Part shown: positions 33,098 through 40,978 of the stretch, one piece after another
Layout of the letters: each line of letters starts with the position of its first letter
Numbering within the stretch: the stretch's first letter is position 1
DNA from: Sphingopyxis sp. H115
GTDB taxonomy: Bacteria; Pseudomonadota; Alphaproteobacteria; Sphingomonadales; Sphingomonadaceae
DNA: 64,000 nucleotides
Assembly (NCBI RefSeq): GCF_001468465.1
Contig: NZ_LNSA01000002.1
Coordinates: 1 to 64,000, forward strand
Direction of reading: 5' to 3'
Translations under genes and position numbers: made by a program
The notes under the pieces: generated by a model
Seen by the model: only the letters and a program-made list of their open reading frames with translations
Databases searched by the model: none
What the model was told of the DNA's origin: nothing

Positions 33098-34242
33098 CCA
33101 ACCCTCCCCGCTTTGCGCTGCAATCCGATCAGCGGCCGCAGCCAGCCGATGCTGCGCCCGATCCAGTAGAAAAGCCAGCAGCCAGTTACCGTCGCCGCAA
33201 CCAATATCAGGAAGGACGGCAGCGCGCTGGTCCCGGCGCGAAGCAGATACCAGCCGGCGACGACGATGATCGTCTGGTGGACGATGTAAAAGGGGAATAC
33301 CGCCTCGGCGAGCATCGCGCGTTTGGGATGGTCGCGGTTCCAGTACCGGTCGGCAACCCCGACGAGCGCGACGATCGTCGTCCAGCCTTGGACTTGATGC
33401 GCGATGTCGAAGGCCGTCCGGCCCCAGTCGGGGGACTGCGCGCCGCTGAGCCAAAGGCAGAGGATCGCGGCGACAACCGCGAAGGCCGCGATGCCGACCG
33501 CCAGCGCGAGGCGCCACCAGCGCGCCACCGCGTCGAACAGGATCGGCCGCTCGCGGAGCAGCCAGCCGACGAAAAAGGGCATCAGATAATGAAGATGCGA
33601 CGGGCCGTCGTCGACCAGCGCGTGCGTTTCGTCATGGTCCGGGAACAGCGCGAGCAGCAACAGCCACCAGAGGAGCGGCAGGGCGAGCAGCCGCCAGCCG
33701 CCGAGCCACCGCGCCGCGCCATCGGCGATCCTCGCGCGGGCCTCTGCCGGCACCCACGCAAGGATCGCCGCGGCGATCGTCGTATAGGCCCACAGATAGA
33801 CGACGAACCACAGATGTTGCCATGTCGGCAGCACGATGCCGTCGAGCGTTCCGAAGCGGAAATAGTCGCTGGTCCAGAAGGTCCCGAGGCTCTTCGCATA
33901 GCCATGCTGCGTGACCAGCTCGATCCACGGCTGCGGCGGGATGACGGCAAGGACGCCGAAAGCGAGGGGGATCAGCAGCCGCGCGCTGCGCGAGCGCATA
34001 AACGCCGCGCTGCCGCCGAGTTTTGCAAACAGCGCCGCGCTCGCATAGCCTGACACGAGGAACAGCAGGGGCAGCCGCCAGCTGTTCGTCGCGAGCATCG
34101 GCAGTTGCACCCAGTCGATCGGCTGCGCGATCTTCACATGCCAGCCCCACGGCACGAAATACATGCCGATATGATAGAGGATCAGCAGCGCGAAGGCGCC
34201 GATCCGCAGCCAATCCATGCCGAGATGGCGTGTAGCGGTCAT
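33085..34242 (-). CDS. Acyltransferase-3 (OafA/YrhL-like) membrane protein
   Basis: The 385-residue protein has about ten transmembrane helices and the acyltransferase-3 hallmarks: MDWLRIGAFALLILYH (equivalent of the family's N-terminal LDxLRxxA...H) and FLVSGYASA. It transfers acyl groups to extracytoplasmic sugars or lipids; target unknown. The start at 34242 is preferred. The frame's longer N-terminal extension is a translation of the adjacent palindromic repeat (WIPDQVRDD). Confidence 0.85.
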   Translation of the reverse strand: MTATRHLGMDWLRIGAFALLILYHIGMYFVPWGWHVKIAQPIDWVQLPMLATNSWRLPLLFLVSGYASAALFAKLGGSAAFMRSRSARLLIPLAFGVLAVIPPQPWIELVTQHGYAKSLGTFWTSDYFRFGTLDGIVLPTWQHLWFVVYLWAYTTIAAAILAWVPAEARARIADGAARWLGGWRLLALPLLWWLLLLALFPDHDETHALVDDGPSHLHYLMPFFVGWLLRERPILFDAVARWWRLALAVGIAAFAVVAAILCLWLSGAQSPDWGRTAFDIAHQVQGWTTIVALVGVADRYWNRDHPKRAMLAEAVFPFYIVHQTIIVVAGWYLLRAGTSALPSFLILVAATVTGCWLFYWIGRSIGWLRPLIGLQRKAGRVGWVR

Positions 34243-34260
34243 GCCGGTCTTTCCCAAAAG

Positions 34261-34336
34261 TTCGTCATCCCGGACTTGATCCGGGATCCAGGCAACATCG
34301 CGCAAATGGATCCCGGATCAAGTCCGGGATGACGAA
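34261..34336. repeat. Perfect palindromic repeat (ACTTGATCCGGGAT type)
   Basis: Two 30-base arms, TTCGTCATCCCGG...GGGATCCA and its exact reverse complement, flank a 16-base centre. This is the best-preserved member of the dispersed repeat family in the window. Confidence 0.8.
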
Positions 34337-34347
34337 GGGAGATCCAT

Positions 34348-35865
34348 CTATCGCACCACGCGCCAAGCCAGCTCGGCAAATTCGCAAAGCAGCGGCCGCG
34401 TATCGCGCGGGTCGATGATATCCTCGACCCCGAATTTCTCTGCCGTCCGGAATGGCGAGCGCACGCGGTTGAGCCTTTCGCGGATCGCCTCCAGATGCGC
34501 GACGGGGTCCTCGGCGGCCTCGAGCTCGCTCTTGTACGCCACCTCGACCCCGCCCTCGATCGGCAGGCTGCCCCAGTCGCCCGACGGCCAGGCGAAGCGA
34601 TACTGGAACCGCTCGGCGTTCGACATCGCGCTCCCCGCAATCCCATAGGCGCGCCGCACCACGACCGACGCCAGTGGCACGGTCGCGCGGTAGATCGCGT
34701 TCATCGCCTGCACCCCGTACCGGATCGTCCCCGTCCGCTCGGCCTCGCCGCCGATCATGAAGCCCGGATTGTCGACGAGGTGGACGATCGGCAGCCGGAA
34801 CTGGTCGGCCATCTTGACGAAACGCTCCGCCTTCTCGCTTGTCTTCGCGTCCCACGATCCGCCGAGGTAGGAGGGATCGCTCGCCAGCACCGCGACCGGA
34901 TACCCATCGAGCCGCGCAAAGGCGGTAATCACCGCGCGCCCCCAGCGCGCGCCCATTTCGAAGACGCTGCCCGTATCGAACACCGCATTCGCGATGCGGC
35001 GCATCGAATAGACCTGCTTCGCCTCGCGCGGCACGACCGACAGCAAGGCCTCGTCGCGGCGCCCCGCCGGATCGCTGCATTCGGTCCTAAGCGCGCGGTC
35101 GTGGATCGATGACGGCAAATAGGACAGGAACCGCCGCGCCGCCGCAAAGGCTTCGGCCTCGCTCGCCACCTCGTCGTCGACGACGCCGTTGCGCGTATGG
35201 ACATCGACACCGCCCAGTTCCTCGCGGTCCAACGTATCGCCGATCGCCGCCGCGACCGCTGGCCCCGCCGCGAACAGCTGCGACAGCCCGCGCACCATGA
35301 TGCTGTAATGGCTGGCGACGACGCGCGCCGCACCCAGCCCCGCGGTCGGCCCCAATGCCAGCGCGACCACCGGCACCGTGTCGAGGTTCGCGATGATCTC
35401 GTCCCAGCCGGGCACGTGCGGGATATAGGTGTATCCCATGTCTTCCAATGTCTTGACCGACCCGCCGCCGCCGGTGCCGTCGATCATGCGGATCAGCGGC
35501 AGGCGATATTCATGCGCCATCGCCTCGCATTGGACGAATTTCCTGTGCAGCGCCGCATCGGCTGCGCCGCCGCGCACGGTGAAATCGTCGGCGCTCGCGA
35601 CGACCGGCCGCCCGTCGATATTCGCGCGCCCGAAGATGAAATTGGACGCGGCGAGGTCCTCGAGTTCGCCATCGGCGCCATATTTTCCGCGCCCCGCAAT
35701 CTTGCCGATCTCACGGAAACTGCCTTCGTCCACGATCCCCGCGAGCCGCGCCCGCGCGTCCATCTTGCCGCGCCCGTGCTGGCGCGCGACCTTTTCCTCG
35801 CCGCCCATCTTCTCGGCCATCGCGCGGCGCTGCCCGAGTTCGCCCACTTCTTTTTTCCAGCTCAT
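34348..35865 (-). CDS. Acyl-CoA carboxylase beta (carboxyltransferase) subunit
   Basis: The 505-residue protein is a biotin-dependent carboxyltransferase of the propionyl/methylcrotonyl-CoA carboxylase beta type. It has IRMIDGTGGGGSV, GPTAGLGAARVVASHYSIM and the C-terminal half with HLVDNPGFMIGGEAE, plus the oxyanion glycines. It moves carboxyl from biotin to an acyl-CoA and needs an alpha (biotin carboxylase) partner, which is not in this window. It stands alone, with the palindromic repeat after it and a divergent small thioredoxin-like gene. Confidence 0.85.
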   Translation of the reverse strand: MSWKKEVGELGQRRAMAEKMGGEEKVARQHGRGKMDARARLAGIVDEGSFREIGKIAGRGKYGADGELEDLAASNFIFGRANIDGRPVVASADDFTVRGGAADAALHRKFVQCEAMAHEYRLPLIRMIDGTGGGGSVKTLEDMGYTYIPHVPGWDEIIANLDTVPVVALALGPTAGLGAARVVASHYSIMVRGLSQLFAAGPAVAAAIGDTLDREELGGVDVHTRNGVVDDEVASEAEAFAAARRFLSYLPSSIHDRALRTECSDPAGRRDEALLSVVPREAKQVYSMRRIANAVFDTGSVFEMGARWGRAVITAFARLDGYPVAVLASDPSYLGGSWDAKTSEKAERFVKMADQFRLPIVHLVDNPGFMIGGEAERTGTIRYGVQAMNAIYRATVPLASVVVRRAYGIAGSAMSNAERFQYRFAWPSGDWGSLPIEGGVEVAYKSELEAAEDPVAHLEAIRERLNRVRSPFRTAEKFGVEDIIDPRDTRPLLCEFAELAWRVVR

Positions 35866-35921
35866 GGGGATCAGGCTATCTTACGTTGACGGAAACGTCA
35901 TGCAAAACCTATCGTCGGTGT

Positions 35922-36410
35922 ATGAACCGCACGGTCGCCCTTGCTCTCGCCGCAGCACTGCTCTCCCTCGCCCCCGTTGCGGCCAGCGAAACGCGCACGA
36001 TTCCCGGCGTCGCCGATCCCTACACCACCGACGCCTTTATCGCCGACCCGATGCCCGCGATCGACGCCGCGCTGTCGCGCGCCGCGCAATCGGGCAAGCG
36101 CGTGCTGCTCGTCATGGGCACCGGCGCGTGCCACGACAGCGCCTGGTTCGCCAACCTGATCGCCACCGAACGCTTCGCTCCCGTCCGCGCACGCTACGAG
36201 ATCGTCTTTGCCGATATCGGCATGCCGCACGTCCGCGGTCAGGGACGCAACCCCGAGGTTCCCAAACGCTTCGGCTTCCGGATCAAGGGCACGCCGACCG
36301 TCGCCGTGCTCGATGCCGACGGCCGCGTCCTCAACCGCAAGGCCGCCCCCAAATGGCGCAATGCCGCCAGCCGCAGCGACGACGACAGCTATAATGAACT
36401 GATGGACTAG
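35922..36410 (+). CDS. Secreted thioredoxin-fold protein with CHDS motif
   Basis: The 162-residue protein has a signal peptide (TVALALAAALLSLAPVAAS) and a thioredoxin-like fold, with GTGACHDSAWFANLI in the active-site position and cis-Pro region IKGTPTVAVLD. The usual CxxC is replaced by CHDS, so the resolving Cys is missing. This form is known in some thioredoxin-like families and suggests isomerase, peroxidase-like or structural roles, not simple disulfide reduction. The start at 35922 gives a proper signal peptide. Confidence 0.75.
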   Translation: MNRTVALALAAALLSLAPVAASETRTIPGVADPYTTDAFIADPMPAIDAALSRAAQSGKRVLLVMGTGACHDSAWFANLIATERFAPVRARYEIVFADIGMPHVRGQGRNPEVPKRFGFRIKGTPTVAVLDADGRVLNRKAAPKWRNAASRSDDDSYNELMD

Positions 36411-36420
36411 GGAGAGAGAC

Positions 36421-37200
36421 ATGGCCGACATGAACCTGGCGGGGCGCGTCGCGCTCGTCACCGGCGCCTCGCGCGGGATCGGCCGCGGCATCGCGATCGG
36501 CCTCGCCGAGGCGGGCGCCGACGTCGCAGTCAACTACACGCGCGGCGAGGACGCCGCCGCCGAAACCGTCGCCGCGATCGAGGCGCTCGGCCGCAAGGCC
36601 AAAGCCTATCAGGCATCGGTCACCGACGAGGCCGCCTGCGCCGCGATGGTCGCCGCGGTCGAGGCCGACTTCGGCCCCCTCTCGATCCTGATCAACAATG
36701 CGGGCATCGCGAGCCGCGGGCAGTCGGTCGCCGACACCAGCCCCGAGGAGGTCGACAAGCTCTTCGCCGTCCACGCCGCCGGCCCGCACCGCCTCAGCCG
36801 CCTCGCGCTACCGCAGCTCCGCACGCACAAGCGCAGCGACATCATCGTCATCTCGAGCATCGCCACCTATGTGAACTCGCCGAACGGCGCCCCCTACACG
36901 ATGGCGAAGGCCGCGGGCGAAGCCTTTGCGCTGACGCTCGCCAAGGAAGAGCTGGCGAACGGCGTCCGCGTCAACATCGTCGCCCCCGCGCTGACCGTCA
37001 GCGACATGGGCGAAAAACTCTCGCGCGCGATCACGGGCGAGGCCGACATCCACCACCTCGACGCCAAAATGCCCTTCGGCCGCGTCGCCGTCCCCGCCGA
37101 TGTGGCGGCGGCGGTCGTGTGGTTCGTCAGCGACGCGAACAGTTATTGCTCGGGCCAGAAGCTGAACATCGACGGCGCGGGACAGGCGACCTTCCGCTAA
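36421..37200 (+). CDS. Short-chain dehydrogenase/reductase (FabG-like)
   Basis: The 259-residue classical SDR has the NAD(P)-binding TGASRGIGRGIA, NNAGIA and the catalytic YxxxK as YTMAK, with SS before it. Substrate unknown; the closest known functions are 3-oxoacyl reductases or alcohol dehydrogenases. A GGAGAG ribosome binding site precedes the ATG by five bases. It is cotranscribed with the thioredoxin-like gene (10-base gap) and probably with the exporter 9 bases downstream. Confidence 0.88.
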   Translation: MADMNLAGRVALVTGASRGIGRGIAIGLAEAGADVAVNYTRGEDAAAETVAAIEALGRKAKAYQASVTDEAACAAMVAAVEADFGPLSILINNAGIASRGQSVADTSPEEVDKLFAVHAAGPHRLSRLALPQLRTHKRSDIIVISSIATYVNSPNGAPYTMAKAAGEAFALTLAKEELANGVRVNIVAPALTVSDMGEKLSRAITGEADIHHLDAKMPFGRVAVPADVAAAVVWFVSDANSYCSGQKLNIDGAGQATFR

Positions 37201-37209
37201 GGCGCTCCC

Positions 37210-38112
37210 ATGCGTCCCGATTCGGCCTCTCCCGTCATCCCCTTCCTGATCGCCTGTGCTGGCATCGCGACCTTTTCGGCGATGGACGTGCTGATGAAGG
37301 GGCTGTCGATCGACATCGGCGCCTATAACGCCGTGCTCTGGCGTACCGGCACCGGAGCTTTGCTGAGCGGCCTCCTTTACTTCGCGACCCGCCCCAAATG
37401 GCCGAGCCGGGCGACGATGCAAATCCACGCGTGGCGTTCGCTCTTCGTCGCGGGCATGGCGCTCAGCTTCTTCTGGGCGCTCGCGCGACTGCCGATGGCC
37501 GAAGCCATCGCGCTTGCCTTCGTCGCGCCGCTGATGGCGCTCTACATGGCGGCGATTTTTCTGGGCGAGAAGATCGGCCCGCGCTCGATCGCCGCCTCAG
37601 CGCTCGGCCTGTGCGGAGTGCTCGTGATCGTCGCGGGCAAGCTCGGCGGCAGCGACTATAGCGACGAGGCGCTCCTCGCGGTCGGCGCGGTGTTCCTCTC
37701 CGCCATCTTCTACGCCTACAATCTCATCCTCGCGCGGCGGCAGGCGAAAATGGCCGAGCCGATGGAAATCGCCTTCTTCCAGAATTTCTTCGTCGCCGCG
37801 ATCCTCGCTTTGGGCGCCCCGTGGTTCCTAGCGGTTCCCGACGCAAGCCACGCGCCGAACATCCTCGGCGCCGCGATCCTCGCAACGACCTCGCTGCTGC
37901 TATTGAGCTGGGCCTACGCCCGCGCAGAGACTCAGATCCTCGCGACGACCGAATATACCGGCTTCCTCTGGGCGATGCTGTTCGGCTGGTTCTTCTTCGA
38001 AGAGGCGGTGACGCTGCCGACGCTGGCAGGCGCGGTGCTGATCGTAGCCGCCTGCCTGATCGTCGCGCGCAAGGCGCCCCACGGCGACCCCATCGAGCCG
38101 GCGGCGGCTTAG
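37210..38112 (+). CDS. DMT-superfamily (EamA) transporter
   Basis: The 300-residue protein has ten predicted transmembrane helices in two EamA repeats (about 10-140 and 150-295). It belongs to the drug/metabolite exporters, often for amino acids or other metabolites. Substrate unknown. It follows the SDR gene by 9 bases and is convergent with the tsaC/sua5 gene. Confidence 0.85.
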   Translation: MRPDSASPVIPFLIACAGIATFSAMDVLMKGLSIDIGAYNAVLWRTGTGALLSGLLYFATRPKWPSRATMQIHAWRSLFVAGMALSFFWALARLPMAEAIALAFVAPLMALYMAAIFLGEKIGPRSIAASALGLCGVLVIVAGKLGGSDYSDEALLAVGAVFLSAIFYAYNLILARRQAKMAEPMEIAFFQNFFVAAILALGAPWFLAVPDASHAPNILGAAILATTSLLLLSWAYARAETQILATTEYTGFLWAMLFGWFFFEEAVTLPTLAGAVLIVAACLIVARKAPHGDPIEPAAA

Positions 38113-38122
38113 AGAGGTTATT

Positions 38123-39070
38123 TCACACCGCCGCCCGCGCCAGCCGGTCGTTGATAGCTGCGCCCAACCCCTCGACCGGAATCGCCGCTACCGCGATCTT
38201 CGGCTTCGCGCTCGCCGCCCCCGCGTGCAGCGCGTCGAACAGCCGCGCCGCCGCCTCGGTCAAGTCGCCCGCCGCGCTCAAATCATAATCGCCTGCCACT
38301 GCGCCGAACCCGATCGCGAACTCGTCTTCTGCAAAGGCCGTCACCCCCAACCGCACCGGCTTGCCCGGCGCATAATGGCTCGCGAGCATCCCCGGCGCGA
38401 CGATCTCCGATCCCTTGACTCCCGTCACCGCCAGCCAGCTCGCCTCGCAAAGCATCTCCGCCGTCACCGGCCCCGGCCGCAATATCTCGACCGCACCATC
38501 CTTCACCCGCGCGATCGTCGATTCGACGCCTGCCGTCGTCGGCCCGTCGTCGATCACCAGCACGATCCGCCCGTCGAGGCTGGCGAGCACATGCGCCGCC
38601 TTGGTCGGGCTCACCTTCCCGCTCGCATTGGCGCTCGGCGCCGCGAGCGGCGCGCGCGACGCCGTCAGCAATGCCTGCATCGCGCGGTGCCCCGGCACCC
38701 GCAGCGCAATCGTGTCGAGCCCCGCGGTCGCCACGCTCGCGACCGGGCAGTCGGGCGTGCGCGCGACCACCAAGGTCAGCGGCCCCGGCCAGAACCGCGC
38801 CGCCAGCGCCCGCTCGACTTCACCAAACACGCCCAGCCGCTCGGCCGCCGCCAGATCGGGCACATGGACGATCAACGGGTTGAAATCGGGCCGCCCCTTC
38901 GCGGCATAGATGCGCGCCACAGCTTCGGCGTTGCGCGCATCGGCAGCGAGGCCGTAGACCGTCTCGGTCGGCACTGCGACCGGCTGCCCGGCGGCGATCG
39001 CCGCCGCCGCTTCGGCGATCGCCGCGCGATCGAACGCGCGAACCAGCGTGGAATTTGAGGCTTGGGCCAT
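38123..39070 (-). CDS. tsaC: L-threonylcarbamoyladenylate synthase (TsaC/Sua5)
   Basis: The 315-residue protein has a YrdC domain (about 10-200, with PTETVYGLAADARN and KGRPDFNPLIVHV) and a C-terminal Sua5 domain (about 210-315), so it is the long Sua5 form. It makes threonylcarbamoyl-AMP from threonine, bicarbonate and ATP, for the t6A modification of ANN-decoding tRNAs. The ATG at 39070 gives a normal N terminus. It is divergent from the acyl-CoA dehydrogenase gene, 51 bases away. Confidence 0.93.
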   Translation of the reverse strand: MAQASNSTLVRAFDRAAIAEAAAAIAAGQPVAVPTETVYGLAADARNAEAVARIYAAKGRPDFNPLIVHVPDLAAAERLGVFGEVERALAARFWPGPLTLVVARTPDCPVASVATAGLDTIALRVPGHRAMQALLTASRAPLAAPSANASGKVSPTKAAHVLASLDGRIVLVIDDGPTTAGVESTIARVKDGAVEILRPGPVTAEMLCEASWLAVTGVKGSEIVAPGMLASHYAPGKPVRLGVTAFAEDEFAIGFGAVAGDYDLSAAGDLTEAAARLFDALHAGAASAKPKIAVAAIPVEGLGAAINDRLARAAV

Positions 39071-39121
39071 GCCGCGCTATAGCGCCCGCGCAACGATATT
39101 CACCAGCAAAGAACCGCACCC

Positions 39122-40864
39122 ATGACCTACACGCCGCCCACGACCGAACAGCTCTTCGTTCTCGACCATATCGCGCGCATCGACGCGATGGCGCAGCATG
39201 ACAAATTCGCCGCCGCGACCCCCGACATGGTCGAAGCGATCGTCACCGGCATCGGCGACTTCGCCGCCGAGGTCTATGCCCCGCTCAACCGCGTCGGCGA
39301 TACGCAGAACCCCCAATGGCAGGACGGCAAGGTCACCATGCCCCCGGGCTTCAAGGACGCGTACAAACAGTTCGTCGAGGCGGGCTGGGGCAGCATCGAC
39401 GGCCCGGGCGAATATGGCGGACAGGATCTGCCCTTCACGCTCGCGACCGTGGTGATCGAGGCGCTCGGCAGCGCCAACATGGGCTTTTCGCTCTGCAGCA
39501 TCCTGACCCCCGGCGCGATCCACGCGCTGATGGCCTATGGCACCGAGGAACAGCGCCAGACCTGGCTTCCCAAGCTCGTCACCGGCGAGTGGAACGGCAC
39601 GATGAACCTGACCGAGCCCGCCGCGGGCAGCGACGTCGGCGCGCTGCGCTCGACCGCCGAAAAGATCACCGAGGGCCCGAACGCCGGCCTCTACAAGATC
39701 CGCGGCCAGAAAATCTTCATCACCTTCGGCGAGCATGACCTTACCGACAATATCGTCCACCTCGTCCTCGCCCGCACCCCTGGCGCGCCCGAGGGGACGC
39801 GCGGCATCTCGCTCTTCCTCGTCCCCAAATACCGCCTCGATGCCGATGGCAATCCGACGATCAGCAACGGCGTCCACTGTGCCTCGATCGAGCACAAGCT
39901 CGGCATCCACGGCTCGCCCACCGCGGTGATGGTCTATGGCGAGGACGAGGACTGCCTCGGCGAGATCGTCGGCGACGAAATGGGCGGGATGCGCGCGATG
40001 TTCGTGATGATGAACAACGCGCGGCTGATGATCGGTTGCCAGGGCATCCAGATCGGCGAGCGCGCGACGCAGCAGGCGCAGCGCTTCGCCGCCGAGCGCG
40101 TCCAGTCGGCGCTCGCGGGCTCGCCCGATCGCACCCCGGTGACGATCGACCAGCACCCCGACGTCCGTCGGATGCTGTGGCGGATGCGCGCCCAGACCGA
40201 GGCCGCGCGCGCGCTGACCTATTATGCCGCGGCGCAAATCGACTTCGGCAAGCTCGGCGACGAAGCCGCCGCGATGCGCGCCGAAGTGCTGATCCCGCTG
40301 GTCAAGGCGCACGCGACCGACATCGGCTGCGAGGTCGCGAGCCTCGGCGTGCAGGTGCATGGCGGCATGGGCTTCATTGAGGAAACCGGCGCCGCACAGC
40401 ATTATCGCGACGCGCGCATCGCGCCGATCTACGAAGGCACCAACGGCATTCAGGCCGCCGATCTGGTCGGGCGCAAGCTCGGCATGGCAGGCGGCGACCT
40501 CGTCCGCAGCCTGATCGACGATATCGCGGCGGGCGCCGCCGATTCTCCCGAACTCCAGCAGCTCGTCGATGCGTGCCGCGCGGTCACCGACTGGATGGTC
40601 GGCGCAAACACCGCCGACCGGCTCGCGGGCAGCTACCCCTATCTCACCATGCTCGCGACGGCGACCTGCGGCTGGTTGATGGCGCTTCAGCACAAGGCAG
40701 CGAAGACCGCGCTCGACGAGGGGAACGGCGACGCCGCCTTTCTCGAAGCGAAGATTGCCTCGACCCGCTTCTACCTGCAGCAGATCGTGCCCGCGGCGAC
40801 GGGCCTTGCGGCGTCGGCACTCGCCGGCGACGCGGCGCTCGCGCCCTTGCCTGCGGCGGGCTGA
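39122..40864 (+). CDS. Acyl-CoA dehydrogenase (long form with C-terminal extension)
   Basis: The 580-residue protein has the acyl-CoA dehydrogenase core: MNLTEPAAGSDVGALRS, QVHGGMGFIEE and the catalytic-Glu region PIYEGTNGIQA (Glu438). It ends with the C-terminal domain typical of the long FadE-like dehydrogenases of alphaproteobacteria. It oxidises acyl-CoA to the 2-enoyl-CoA with FAD and passes electrons to an electron-transfer flavoprotein. Chain specificity unknown. Confidence 0.92.
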   Translation: MTYTPPTTEQLFVLDHIARIDAMAQHDKFAAATPDMVEAIVTGIGDFAAEVYAPLNRVGDTQNPQWQDGKVTMPPGFKDAYKQFVEAGWGSIDGPGEYGGQDLPFTLATVVIEALGSANMGFSLCSILTPGAIHALMAYGTEEQRQTWLPKLVTGEWNGTMNLTEPAAGSDVGALRSTAEKITEGPNAGLYKIRGQKIFITFGEHDLTDNIVHLVLARTPGAPEGTRGISLFLVPKYRLDADGNPTISNGVHCASIEHKLGIHGSPTAVMVYGEDEDCLGEIVGDEMGGMRAMFVMMNNARLMIGCQGIQIGERATQQAQRFAAERVQSALAGSPDRTPVTIDQHPDVRRMLWRMRAQTEAARALTYYAAAQIDFGKLGDEAAAMRAEVLIPLVKAHATDIGCEVASLGVQVHGGMGFIEETGAAQHYRDARIAPIYEGTNGIQAADLVGRKLGMAGGDLVRSLIDDIAAGAADSPELQQLVDACRAVTDWMVGANTADRLAGSYPYLTMLATATCGWLMALQHKAAKTALDEGNGDAAFLEAKIASTRFYLQQIVPAATGLAASALAGDAALAPLPAAG

Positions 40865-40978
40865 ATCGGCTCGAATCCTGCGCCGTGCGCCCGTCCGCGC
40901 GGCGTAGGATTTCGTTCATAATTAACGCGATGATAACCATCTGGGACTAGACGCGACCGGCAATTGCTGGAGACGTGC

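Noticed and set aside
34243-34305. N-terminal extension of the acyltransferase (WIPDQVRDD)
   Set aside because: This peptide is the translation of the dispersed palindromic repeat and not part of the protein.
40860-40950. tRNA-like GCTCGAATCC
   Set aside because: No acceptor or anticodon stems can be drawn around it; no tRNA was found in the window.
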